Source of the DNA: Thermoflexus hugenholtzii JAD2 | GTDB lineage: Bacteria > Chloroflexota > Dehalococcoidia > UBA2979 | Assembly (NCBI GenBank): GCA_945889565.1 | Contig: CAMDBZ010000063.1 | Location: 1-8,703 of the forward strand | Direction of reading: 5' to 3' | DNA: 8,703 nucleotides | Part shown: positions 1-6,409 of the stretch, one piece after another | Position numbering within the stretch: the stretch's first letter is position 1 | Layout: every line of letters starts with the position of its first letter | Made by a program: the position numbers and the translations under genes | Notes under the pieces: generated by a model | Seen by the model: only the letters and a program-made list of their open reading frames with translations | What the model was told of the DNA's origin: nothing | Databases searched by the model: none

Positions 1-783
1 CAGCACGCAGCGTTGCTGCTGGTGATCACGGCCGGGGTCAGCGCGGCATGGCTGGTGGCGCGCGACGAGCCGATGCGCGAGCCGGCAGCGAACGCCGCAT
101 TGCACATACCGGGCGGATTCGGCGTCACGTCGCTTGCGAGCGACGCGGCCGCCGCGCCGCCGCAGGCGACGGGCGCGTTCGTCGCGGGCCTGCCGATCGA
201 GCTTGCAGCCGCGTCAGAGGTGCGCAGCGCGTTCTCGCTCGCCGTTGAGGCGGCGGCGTTCCGCGTCACGGACGGCATCGTGCAGCAGCCCACGGCAGCG
301 GCAGCGGCGACCGCCGAGGCCGTGGCAGCGGCGCCCCTTCCCTCGACCGCACCATCCGTGGCAGCGGCCGCCCGCGCGACCGCGACGCCGCTCGCTGAGC
401 CCACACCGGCGGTCGTGCAGGTCACTGCGCCTGCGACGGCTGCGCCTGCCGTCGCTGCCGCGCCGGCGGCCGCTCGCCACGCGACGCTCGCGGACCTCGA
501 GGCGGCGCTGGCGCGGAGCCGCTGGCCTGCGGAGCTGTGGCCGCGCGTGATCTCGGTGGCGGGGTGCGAGTCCGGGACGGATACGAACCGCGACGGCTAC
601 AAGGACATCTTCGACACGCACGCGATCGGGTCCGGGGGGACGACGTACGGGGTGATGCAGGTGCACCGCGGCCACCGCTTCGCCGTGCCGCTGGACCTGT
701 TCGCGCTCGACGACAACCTCGAGGCGGCATACATCGTGTGGGAGCGCGCGGGCGGGTCGTTTGCGCCGTGGGGCTGCCGCTAG
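1..783 (+). CDS. Exported or anchored protein with C-terminal lysozyme/SLT-like domain (5' partial)
   Basis: The reading frame is open to the left edge, so the true start probably lies outside the window; the first in-window start-like codon is TTG at 13, used here as residue 1. A hydrophobic stretch runs from the edge to about residue 16 (LLLVITAGVSAAWLV), fitting a signal peptide or single membrane anchor. About 140 residues of Ala/Pro/Thr-rich low-complexity linker follow, probably spanning the cell wall. The folded part is the last 95 residues or so: an A-G-C-E-S motif with likely catalytic Glu186, a Y-G-V-M-Q-V-H motif at 212-218 (the G-L-x-Q motif of SLT/lysozyme folds), and a W-G-C-R end. 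Cys185 and Cys255 could form a disulfide. Between the catalytic motif and Y-G-V-M-Q lies an EF-hand-like loop, DTNRDGYKDIFD (190-201). Likely role: peptidoglycan cleavage outside the membrane. The fold call rests on motifs only. It converges on purK, with 83 bp between the stops. Confidence 0.72.
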   Translation, partial: QHAALLLVITAGVSAAWLVARDEPMREPAANAALHIPGGFGVTSLASDAAAAPPQATGAFVAGLPIELAAASEVRSAFSLAVEAAAFRVTDGIVQQPTAAAAATAEAVAAAPLPSTAPSVAAAARATATPLAEPTPAVVQVTAPATAAPAVAAAPAAARHATLADLEAALARSRWPAELWPRVISVAGCESGTDTNRDGYKDIFDTHAIGSGGTTYGVMQVHRGHRFAVPLDLFALDDNLEAAYIVWERAGGSFAPWGCR

Positions 784-866
784 CGCGCTCGGCGCGCGCC
801 AATCGTCCTCGATCGAGCGCTTCGCACATCGTGACCCGTCTCGCGCGAGGGCGCCGGGGCATCGCG

Positions 867-1976
867 CTACGTAGGCAGCGCGATGCCGATCGCAGCCGCG
901 AACGCCTCGACGCGCGCGGCGAGCGCGGCGCGGTCGGACGCGATGAGCGTGACGTGGCCGAGCTTGCGCGCAGGGCGGGGCTGCTTGCCGTAGCGGTGCA
1001 CGTGCGCGTGCGGGTCGGCGCGCAGCAGTGCGTCGAGCGGCGGCGCCTCGCCGATCAGGTTCAGCATCGCGCTGTAGCCGACCGCGCTCGTGGAGCCGAG
1101 GGGCAGGCCGAGGCCCGCGCGCAGGTGTTGCGCGAACTGGCTCGTCTCTGCGCCTTCGATGGTGCCGTGACCGGAGTTGTGCACGCGTGGCGCGAGCTCG
1201 TTGACGAGCAGCCGGCCGTCGCGCTCGAACAGCTCGACCGCGAGCACGCCGACGTAGTCCAGCGCCTGCAGCACGCGCGTGGCGATCGCTTCGGCGGCGG
1301 ACTGTAGCTCGGCGCTTGCGTGCGGGGCGGGCGCGAGCGCGAGGCGCAGGATGCCGTCGCGGTGGTGCGTTTCGATGAGCGGGTAGCAGGCGATCGTGCC
1401 GTCCACGGCGCGGGCGGCGAGCAGCGCGAGCTCGCGCTTGAACGGCACGAACGCCTCTGCGACGAGCGGCACGCCGCCGAGCGCGTCCCACGCGCCGTCG
1501 AGGTCCGCGGCGGTGCGCACGACGCGCTGGCCGCGGCCGTCGTAGCCGAGGCGGCGGCTCTTGAGCACGGCGGGCAGCGCGACGCTCGCGACGGCGCGCG
1601 CGACGTCGTCCGCGGCGTCGATCGGCGCGAAGTCCGCGGTGGCGACGCCGAGCTCGCTCAGGAACTGCTTTTCGAGCACGCGGTCCTGCGTGAGCGCGAG
1701 CGCGCGCTCCCCCGGGAACACGCGCACGCCGCGCGCCGCGAGCGCACGCACGGTGGCGACGGGCACGTTCTCGAACTCGTAGGTCACGCAGTCGAGGCCG
1801 GCGGCGAAGGCGTCGAGCGCGGCGGGATCCTCGTACGCGCCGCGCACGCGCTCCGCAATGCCGTCCGTCGCGGCGTCGAGCACGGGGTCGAGCACGCGGA
1901 AGCGCAGGCCGAACGGGTAGCCCGCGAGCGCGAGCATGCGCCCGAGCTGGCCGCCGCCGAGCACGCCGATGAGCAC
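867..1976 (-). CDS. purK: N5-carboxyaminoimidazole ribonucleotide synthase PurK
   Basis: PurK uses ATP and bicarbonate to carboxylate AIR to N5-CAIR in cytoplasmic de novo purine synthesis. The product is 369 aa, the normal family length. Residues 4-14 form the Gly-rich N-terminal motif GVLGGGQLGRM. The ATP-grasp core includes LPAVLKS (Lys139), GYDGRGQ (144-150) and the metal/ATP signature NELAPRVHNSGH (259-270), followed by the T-I-E-G-A segment and SQFAQHLRA (279-287). The small C-terminal domain carries YGK (329-331) and RKLGH (337-341). The frame stays open far upstream, but homology begins exactly at the GTG at 1976 (V-L-I-G-V-L-G-G-G), which I take as the start; a GGGGA lies about 11 nt before it. 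It starts 17 bp after the purE stop, so the two are almost certainly co-transcribed. No key residue is missing. Confidence 0.96.
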   Translation of the reverse strand: MLIGVLGGGQLGRMLALAGYPFGLRFRVLDPVLDAATDGIAERVRGAYEDPAALDAFAAGLDCVTYEFENVPVATVRALAARGVRVFPGERALALTQDRVLEKQFLSELGVATADFAPIDAADDVARAVASVALPAVLKSRRLGYDGRGQRVVRTAADLDGAWDALGGVPLVAEAFVPFKRELALLAARAVDGTIACYPLIETHHRDGILRLALAPAPHASAELQSAAEAIATRVLQALDYVGVLAVELFERDGRLLVNELAPRVHNSGHGTIEGAETSQFAQHLRAGLGLPLGSTSAVGYSAMLNLIGEAPPLDALLRADPHAHVHRYGKQPRPARKLGHVTLIASDRAALAARVEAFAAAIGIALPT

Positions 1977-1993
1977 GCCGGCCGCGTCCCCGG

Positions 1994-2515
1994 CTACGGC
2001 TGCACGCGCGGGTCGGGCGCGTCGAGCACGGCCCGCGTCTGCGCCGCGCGCCACTCGTGCAGCGCTTTCGCGATCGCGGGGTGGTGCGGCGCGAGGATCG
2101 CGGCGGCGAGCAGGGCGGCGTTGATCGCGCCGGCGCGGCCGATCGCAAGCGTTGCGACGGGCACGCCGGCCGGCATCTGCACGATCGAGAGCAGCGAATC
2201 GATGCCGTGGAGGGCGTGCGACTCGACGGGCACGCCGAGCACGGGCAGTTGGGTCTTCGCGGCGGTCATGCCGGGCAGGTGCGCGGCGCCGCCGGCGCCG
2301 GCGATGAGCACGCGCAGGCCGCGCGCCTCGGCGGTGGCGGCGTACTCGAAGAGCAGGTCCGGGGTGCGATGGGCGGAGACGACGCGCGCCTCGTACGGGA
2401 CGGCGAGCGCGTCGAGCGTTTCGGCGGTGTGGGCCATCGTCTCCCAGTCGGAGCGCGAACCCATGACGATGCCGACGAGCGGCGCGGCTCCGCGAGTCCG
2501 ATCGGCCGTCGTCAT
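1994..2515 (-). CDS. purE: N5-carboxyaminoimidazole ribonucleotide mutase PurE (class I)
   Basis: PurE moves the carboxylate of N5-CAIR to give CAIR, the step after PurK. The 173-aa product has every class I signature: MGSRSDW (18-24), SAHRTP (47-52) with the catalytic His49, the phosphate-binding AGAGGAAHLPGM (72-83), GVP (94-96) and SIVQMPAGVPVATLAIG (110-126), then NAALLAA. Pairing with purK supports the mutase (class I) rather than the CO2-dependent class II enzyme. The ATG at 2515 is chosen because a GGAGG sits 5 nt before it and the motif-bearing part begins about 12 residues later. The frame continues upstream without a stop, but that part resembles no PurE. It is the first gene of a purE-purK pair and diverges from the hydrolase gene across 126 bp. 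A TATAAC about 80 nt upstream is a plausible -10. I see no purine riboswitch in the leader. Confidence 0.96.
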   Translation of the reverse strand: MTTADRTRGAAPLVGIVMGSRSDWETMAHTAETLDALAVPYEARVVSAHRTPDLLFEYAATAEARGLRVLIAGAGGAAHLPGMTAAKTQLPVLGVPVESHALHGIDSLLSIVQMPAGVPVATLAIGRAGAINAALLAAAILAPHHPAIAKALHEWRAAQTRAVLDAPDPRVQP

Positions 2516-2597
2516 CGTGCCCTCCGCGGGTGCGCCCGGCTGGCGCCATGGTACGCGGCGCGCGTGGGGCGGGCCACGAGCGTGCCGGCGGGCAGAC

Positions 2598-2605
2598 GTT
2601 ATACT
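2598..2605. promoter_or_regulatory. Overlapping divergent -10 elements
   Basis: In an otherwise GC-rich divergent gap, the 8-bp AT-rich stretch GTTATACT reads as TATACT on the plus strand (2600-2605) and as TATAAC on the minus strand (2603-2598). The plus-strand box would start transcription near 2612, giving a leader of about 30 nt for the hydrolase. The minus-strand box would start near 2591, giving about 76 nt for purE. No convincing -35 hexamer is visible at 16-18 bp on either side. Assignment rests on sequence likeness and position only. Confidence 0.45.
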
Positions 2606-2641
2606 CCGGCCGATCGCGAGGGACGGGACTGGGGGACATCG

Positions 2642-3319
2642 ATGGCCGGTTCGGAGCAGACGATCGAGCAGGGCGGGGTGCGCGTGAGCGGCTACCTCGC
2701 GGAGCCGCCCGGGGGCGCGGCGCGCGGGGGCGTGGTGGTGCTGCAGGAGTGGTGGGGGCTGAACGACGACATCCGCTCGATCGCGGACCGCTTCGCAGCG
2801 GAGGGTTACGTCGCGTTCGCGCCGGACCTGTACCACGGCACGCTCGCGAACGAGCCGGCCGAGGCGCAGAAGCTCGCGATGTCGCTGGAACAGGACGTCG
2901 CGGCACGAGAGATCGATGCGGTGATCGGCTGGCTGAAGTCGGCGCGGGGCGCGCGGAAGGTGGGGTGCATCGGCTTCTGCATGGGCGGCGGGCTGGTGCT
3001 GTCGACGGCGATGCGGCCGACGGCGCAGGTGGACGCGGGGCACGCGTTCTACAGCGGGAACATCCCGACGGCGGATCAGGCGGCCGCGATCCACATTCCA
3101 GTGATGGGTTCGTACGGAGCGCTGGACGACTACATCCCGCAGGAGAAAGTGATCGCGCTGCGCGATGCGCTGCAAGCGGGCGGCGTACCAAACGACTTCC
3201 GCATCTACGAGGGCGCGGGGCACTCGTTCTTCAACCACGGTGCGGCGTACCACGAGCCGTCCTCCGCCGACGCGTGGCAGCGCACGCTGCGCTGGTTCGG
3301 TACGCACCTGGCGAGCTGA
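2642..3319 (+). CDS. Dienelactone hydrolase family protein
   Basis: A 225-aa cytoplasmic alpha/beta hydrolase of the dienelactone hydrolase family, normal in length and without a signal peptide. Visible catalytic parts are Glu36 in V-L-Q-E-W-W-G-L-N, the Cys113 nucleophile in the elbow G-F-C-M-G-G (111-116), Asp162 in A-L-D-D-Y-I-P, and His194 in G-A-G-H-S-F. Cys (not Ser) as nucleophile, together with the Glu before W-W-G, is the classical family arrangement. Known members open dienelactones in chlorocatechol breakdown, but many relatives are general esterases, and no catechol pathway gene is nearby, so the substrate is unknown. The ATG at 2642 is preceded by GGGGGA with a 5-nt gap and is where family similarity begins; the frame stays open upstream only as GC-rich read-through. 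It is divergent from purE, with no apparent functional link. Confidence 0.92.
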   Translation: MAGSEQTIEQGGVRVSGYLAEPPGGAARGGVVVLQEWWGLNDDIRSIADRFAAEGYVAFAPDLYHGTLANEPAEAQKLAMSLEQDVAAREIDAVIGWLKSARGARKVGCIGFCMGGGLVLSTAMRPTAQVDAGHAFYSGNIPTADQAAAIHIPVMGSYGALDDYIPQEKVIALRDALQAGGVPNDFRIYEGAGHSFFNHGAAYHEPSSADAWQRTLRWFGTHLAS

Positions 3320-3495
3320 GCGCAGCGCGGGTGCGAAGACGGGCCGTTCCACGTGCGGCATCGTCGACTCGGATCGAGCAGCTCGTGCAGCGCGGGGTGT
3401 GGTCCGAGCGTGTGCGTGGCACATCCGTCGGGCCGAGCACGGCGTAGTGACGTTACCGACGCGCGGAGAGGCGCGCGGAGCGAACGCGTGTGTGA

Positions 3496-3501
3496 TAGGC
3501 T
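3496..3501 (+). promoter_or_regulatory. Possible -10 element for the SOD-like lipoprotein gene
   Basis: TAGGCT within GTGATAGGCTC is the most AT-containing spot in the gap after the hydrolase and lies 55 nt before the downstream GTG start. No -35 hexamer is recognisable near 3473-3478. Weak call from position and composition. Confidence 0.25.
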
Positions 3502-3524
3502 CCCGCCCCACACCGCCCCCGCGT

Positions 3525-3538
3525 GCGGGCATGCCCGC
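3525..3538. repeat. 14-bp perfect palindrome in the leader of the lipoprotein gene
   Basis: GCGGGCATGCCCGC equals its own reverse complement. It lies between the possible -10 (3496-3501) and the ribosome binding site (3544-3550), so it could be an operator for a dimeric repressor or form a short leader hairpin. In GC-rich DNA some such palindromes arise by chance. Confidence 0.35.
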
Positions 3539-3556
3539 TGATCGAAGGAGCCGAAC

Positions 3557-4057
3557 GTGCGAAGGAAGTGGCAGAGCGTGGCGCTTGGCCTCGCGGTCGT
3601 GCTGCTCGCGGCCGGGGCGCTCGGATGTGCGAAGCGTCAGGCTGCGACCAGTAGCGGCTCGCAGGTGGGCGGGCTCGGCAGCGTGCGCACGCAAACCCCC
3701 GACCCGACGGGGTTGCAGGCGGTGCTGGGGGCGCAGGGCGGCGGCCGCGCGAGCGGCACCGCGGAACTGCTGCCGGGCGACAGCGGCAGCAAGATCGCAG
3801 TGACGCTGCAGGGGCTGGCAGCAGGCGCGTACACGGGCTTCATCTACCACGTCAGCTGCGACGGCGCGGGCGAGAAGCACGGCCCGCTGGCCGCGTTCAC
3901 CGCGGCTGCCGACGGCGCGGGCACGAGCACCACGAACTTCATCACGCTGCGGCTGGTACATTTCGCGGAGGACGTGCACTTCATGGCGATCCACTCAGGC
4001 ACGTCGGACGCGCCCGGGCCACTGGTGGCGTGCGGCGAGATCAAGGCGAAGCCCTAG
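3557..4057 (+). CDS. Exported putative lipoprotein with Cu/Zn-SOD-like domain
   Basis: The 166-aa product has a signal peptide: R2-R3-K4, a hydrophobic core at 8-22, then A-L-G-C with Cys24 as candidate lipidation site. Leu at -2 is unusual for a lipobox, so cleavage without lipidation is possible. Residues 25-50 are a Ser/Gly/Gln-rich linker. The rest recalls the Cu/Zn superoxide dismutase fold: a strand pair with VTLQGLAAGAYTGFIYHV (82-99), resembling the G-L-x-x-G-x-H-G-F-H-x-H region, then Cys101, and a C-terminal L-V-A-C-G-E-I (156-162) resembling the SOD A-C-G-V-I end. Cys101 and Cys159 would match the SOD disulfide. The H-x-H copper motif is reduced to a single His98, and the zinc loop is not recognisable, so dismutase activity is doubtful. 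The GTG start is supported by GAAGGAG (3544-3550), 6 nt upstream. It converges with the KimA-like gene. Confidence 0.75.
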   Translation: MRRKWQSVALGLAVVLLAAGALGCAKRQAATSSGSQVGGLGSVRTQTPDPTGLQAVLGAQGGGRASGTAELLPGDSGSKIAVTLQGLAAGAYTGFIYHVSCDGAGEKHGPLAAFTAAADGAGTSTTNFITLRLVHFAEDVHFMAIHSGTSDAPGPLVACGEIKAKP

Positions 4058-4090
4058 CAGGCCGGCTGCGCTGACCGCGGCGATCGTCCG

Positions 4091-4129
4091 GGGGCGCCCC
4101 GGCGGGGACGCGGGAGCCGCCGCCCCGCC
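4091..4129. terminator. GC-rich inverted repeats between convergent genes, possible terminator
   Basis: The 77-bp gap between the convergent lipoprotein and transporter stops holds a perfect 10-bp palindrome (GGGGCGCCCC, 4091-4100) and a 7-bp stem GGCGGGG/CCCCGCC (4101-4107 with 4123-4129, 15-nt loop). Neither strand has a T-tract after it, so intrinsic termination is unproven; the position is what suggests a role. Confidence 0.3.
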
Positions 4130-4134
4130 AGGGG

Positions 4135-6288
4135 TCAGTCGGTGTCGCGCGCGGTGTGCTCGTCCTCGAGCTGCTGGGTGACGCTGACGACGACGGTGTT
4201 CGAGCGGTGGCGCAGCGCCTCGCGCAGGCGGTCCGCGGTGCGGTTGTGAAGGTATCCCTGCCACCAGTGCGTGGCGACGAACTCCGGGAGCACGACCGTG
4301 AGTGGGACGTCGTCTGGGATGTTCAGCGCGTCGATGTACGCCATGAAGGGCGCCTGGAACGTGCGGTAGGGCGAGTCCAGGATCGCCAGCGGCACGTGCG
4401 GGAAGCGCATCTCCCATTCCGCCTCGAACTCGCTCGTGTCCGCGCCTTCGTCGGTCACCACGTGCAGCGCAGTGACGTTGCTCGACATCTCGGTGGCGAA
4501 GGCGACGGCGCGCACGACGGCGAGGTTGACCTCGCCGACGGGCACGACGACGGGGCGGTCCTGCGGCTGCCGGAGCCGCGGCACGGTGGCGCCGGGCGCG
4601 AGCGCCAGCCTGCGGCGCACGAAGGCGTAGTGGCGGTTGATGGAGTAGAGCCCGAGCACCATGAGCGGGATGATGATCAGCACGATCCACGCGCCGAACG
4701 CGAACTTCGTGTAGGCGATGACGATGGCGGCGGCGCCGGTGGCGACCGCGCCGACGGCGTTGATGACGACAGCGCGCCGCCACCCGCGCTCGCGGAGGCG
4801 CCGCCCTCGACGCACCATGCCCGACTGGGAGAGCGTGAACGCCACGAACACGCCGATGGCGTACAACGGAATCAGCCGGTGCGTGTCGGCCTGGAAGGCG
4901 ACCAGCAGCGCCGCCGCGATCGTGCCGAGCACGATGATGCCGAAGGAGTAGGCGAGCCGGTCGCCGCGGAAGGCGAACTGGCGCGGCAGATACTCGTCGC
5001 GCGCGAGGATCGACGCGAGCAGCGGGAAGCCGTTGAAGGCCGTGTTCGCCGCGAGCACGAGGATCGTCGCGGTCGTGGCCTGGAGCGCGTAGTAGAAGAC
5101 GTTCTCGCCGCCGAACGCGAGGCGGCCGACCTGCGAGATCACCGACTCGTCCTCGGCGGGCACGACGCCGAAGCGGACGGCGAGGAACGTGGCGCCGATA
5201 AAGAAGACACCGAGGATGACCGCCATCCACGCCATGGTGGCGGCGGCGTTGCGTGACTCGGGCGGCTTGAAGGCCTGCACGCCGTTCGCGATCGCCTCGA
5301 CGCCGGTGAGCGCCGTGGAGCCGGAGGAGAAGGCGCGCAGCACGAGGAAGAGCCCCATCGCCTGCACCGCCTCGACCTCGTGGCGCGCGGGTGCGGACTC
5401 GCTGAAGCTCGCGCCCTCGATGTCGCCGACGAGCAGCCGCACGACGCCGACCACGAGCATGCCGCCGAAGGTGGCGATGAAGAGGTACGTCGGCACGGCG
5501 AACACGCTGCCGGCCTCCCGCACGCCGCGCAGGTTGATGGCGGACATCAGCACGATGCCGCCCACCGCCAGCTGCACGCGGTAGTCGACGAGCTCCGGCA
5601 GCGCCGAGGTGATGGCCAGGACGCCGGCCGACACACTCACGGCCACGGTCAGCACGTAGTCCGTCAACAACGCTGCGCCGCCTACGAGCCCGGGCCAGCG
5701 CCCGAGGTTCTCCCGCGCCACCGAATAGGTACCGCCGCCCTGCGGGTACGCGTGCACGGTCTGGCGGTACGACAGCACGACGATCGCCAGCAGCACGGCG
5801 ATGGCGAAGGCGATCGGCAGGCCGACGTTCAGGCTCGCCGTCCCTGCGAGCATGAGCGCGAGCAGGATCTCCTCGGTCGCGTAGGCGGAGGACGAGAGCG
5901 CGTCGGAGGAGAAGATCGCGAGCGCTTTGACCTTGCTCAGGCGCTCCTCGATGGCGCGGGAGGTGGCGAGCGGGCGGCCGAGCACGCCGTAGCGCAGCTT
6001 CTGGCGGAGGCGAGACAGCCCGGAGTGTGGCTCTTCGGCGCGCAACGTCGCCTCATAGCGGCCGTCGCCGGTGCGCACGACGGTGCGCTCGGCGGCGCGG
6101 GTGACGCGCACGTAGCGGGTGCCGGGCTTTGCGCCGCGCCGCACCTCGCCGATGCGGAGCTCGGGGGCCAGGCGGCGGGCGGCCGGCTCGGGCGGGGGTT
6201 CGGGGGCGGCGGGTGCCGCGGCGCGTGCGCCCTCGTCAGGCGAGGGCTCGTCGGTCGAAGGATCGTCGGTGGGCGGAGCTCCGGTCAT
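4135..6288 (-). CDS. KimA/YdaO-like APC-family potassium transporter
   Basis: Counted from the ATG at 6288 the product is 717 aa, longer than the roughly 600 aa of Bacillus KimA because of about 110 extra N-terminal residues. The first 35 or so are Pro/Asp/Glu/Ala-rich and probably disordered. A membrane core of about 12 segments (122-550) starts with the family motif ALAIFSSDALSSSAYATEE (122-140). Asp129, Tyr136, Asp210, Tyr211 and Thr214 match, in spacing, residues I recall as K+-binding in B. subtilis KimA. The C-terminal cytosolic domain (578-705) resembles the universal-stress-like domain of KimA: V-V-P-V, A-L-H-V, the DSPYRTF segment (638-644), V-V-L-P-E-F, H-W-W and L-H-N-R-T. Likely role: proton-coupled K+ uptake at the inner membrane. 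The start is uncertain: ATG at 6312 is also in frame and neither has a Shine-Dalgarno. It follows the MMPL gene with a hairpin between. Confidence 0.88.
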   Translation of the reverse strand: MTGAPPTDDPSTDEPSPDEGARAAAPAAPEPPPEPAARRLAPELRIGEVRRGAKPGTRYVRVTRAAERTVVRTGDGRYEATLRAEEPHSGLSRLRQKLRYGVLGRPLATSRAIEERLSKVKALAIFSSDALSSSAYATEEILLALMLAGTASLNVGLPIAFAIAVLLAIVVLSYRQTVHAYPQGGGTYSVARENLGRWPGLVGGAALLTDYVLTVAVSVSAGVLAITSALPELVDYRVQLAVGGIVLMSAINLRGVREAGSVFAVPTYLFIATFGGMLVVGVVRLLVGDIEGASFSESAPARHEVEAVQAMGLFLVLRAFSSGSTALTGVEAIANGVQAFKPPESRNAAATMAWMAVILGVFFIGATFLAVRFGVVPAEDESVISQVGRLAFGGENVFYYALQATTATILVLAANTAFNGFPLLASILARDEYLPRQFAFRGDRLAYSFGIIVLGTIAAALLVAFQADTHRLIPLYAIGVFVAFTLSQSGMVRRGRRLRERGWRRAVVINAVGAVATGAAAIVIAYTKFAFGAWIVLIIIPLMVLGLYSINRHYAFVRRRLALAPGATVPRLRQPQDRPVVVPVGEVNLAVVRAVAFATEMSSNVTALHVVTDEGADTSEFEAEWEMRFPHVPLAILDSPYRTFQAPFMAYIDALNIPDDVPLTVVLPEFVATHWWQGYLHNRTADRLREALRHRSNTVVVSVTQQLEDEHTARDTD

Positions 6289-6324
6289 TCGTTCGAGCGT
6301 ACGCACAGCCATCGCCGGGGGCAA

Positions 6325-6382
6325 CGCACGCATCACGCGAAGCGGGGAGGCCAGCGCCTCCCCGCTTCGCGTGATGCGTGCG
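6325..6382. repeat. Perfect 27-bp stem hairpin between the MMPL and KimA-like genes
   Basis: The arms 6325-6351 and 6356-6382 are exact reverse complements, closing a 4-nt loop (CAGC, 6352-6355). The inner part of the left arm is CATCACGCGAAGCGGGGAGG (6331-6350). It lies 28 bp past the MMPL stop (in minus-strand direction) and ends 12 nt before the first possible KimA-like ATG (6312). No U-tract follows on either strand (only TT, then CCCCC, on the minus strand), so it is not a textbook intrinsic terminator. It may still terminate, attenuate, or protect the upstream mRNA 3' end, or be one copy of a dispersed palindromic repeat. The palindrome itself is certain; its role is inference. Confidence 0.95.
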
Positions 6383-6384
6383 CC

Positions 6385-6406
6385 CGGAGCGTGCGGCGCG
6401 GCTCCG
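6385..6406 (-). terminator. Small second hairpin just after the MMPL stop
   Basis: CGGAGC (6385-6390) pairs with GCTCCG (6401-6406) around a 10-nt GC-rich loop, starting 3 nt after the MMPL stop codon in the direction of transcription. No T-tract follows. Together with the adjacent long hairpin it could form a 3'-end structure. Six-bp stems are common by chance in such GC-rich DNA. Confidence 0.25.
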
Positions 6407-6409
6407 CGG

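Noticed and set aside
784..866. Terminator between the convergent lysozyme-like and purK genes
   Set aside because: Short GC palindromes such as GGCGCGCGCC (791-800) are present, but there is no convincing stem plus T-tract on either strand.
214..2148. Very long minus-strand open frame of 644 codons antisense to the lysozyme-like gene and overlapping purEK
   Set aside because: The translation is almost pure Arg/Ala/Pro/Gly, has no domain, and overlaps purK and purE in another frame. It is a GC-rich shadow.
2057..2641. N-terminal extension of the hydrolase frame
   Set aside because: It runs antisense through purE, reads as low-complexity sequence, and lies upstream of both the promoter candidate and the binding site for the ATG at 2642.
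1320..2687. Plus-strand open frame antisense to purE-purK
   Set aside because: Low-complexity Arg/Ala/Gly/Glu translation with no motif, antisense to two certain genes.
3320..3495. tRNA, small RNA or terminator in the gap after the hydrolase
   Set aside because: No T-loop-like motif, clear stem or T-tract found; only a short near-dyad, CGAGCAGCTCG, which is too weak to call.
3205..3513. Minus-strand small open frame covering the gap after the hydrolase
   Set aside because: No ribosome binding site or domain, Cys/Arg/Ser-rich composition, and half of it is antisense to the hydrolase.
2516..3994. Upstream extension of the purE frame on the minus strand, through the hydrolase and lipoprotein genes
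   Set aside because: The frame is open only by composition. PurE similarity starts near the ATG at 2515, which has a good GGAGG.
6289..6409. c-di-AMP (ydaO-type) riboswitch ahead of the KimA-like gene
   Set aside because: The gap is about 120 nt and half is taken by the simple 27-bp hairpin. I cannot identify the conserved riboswitch core.
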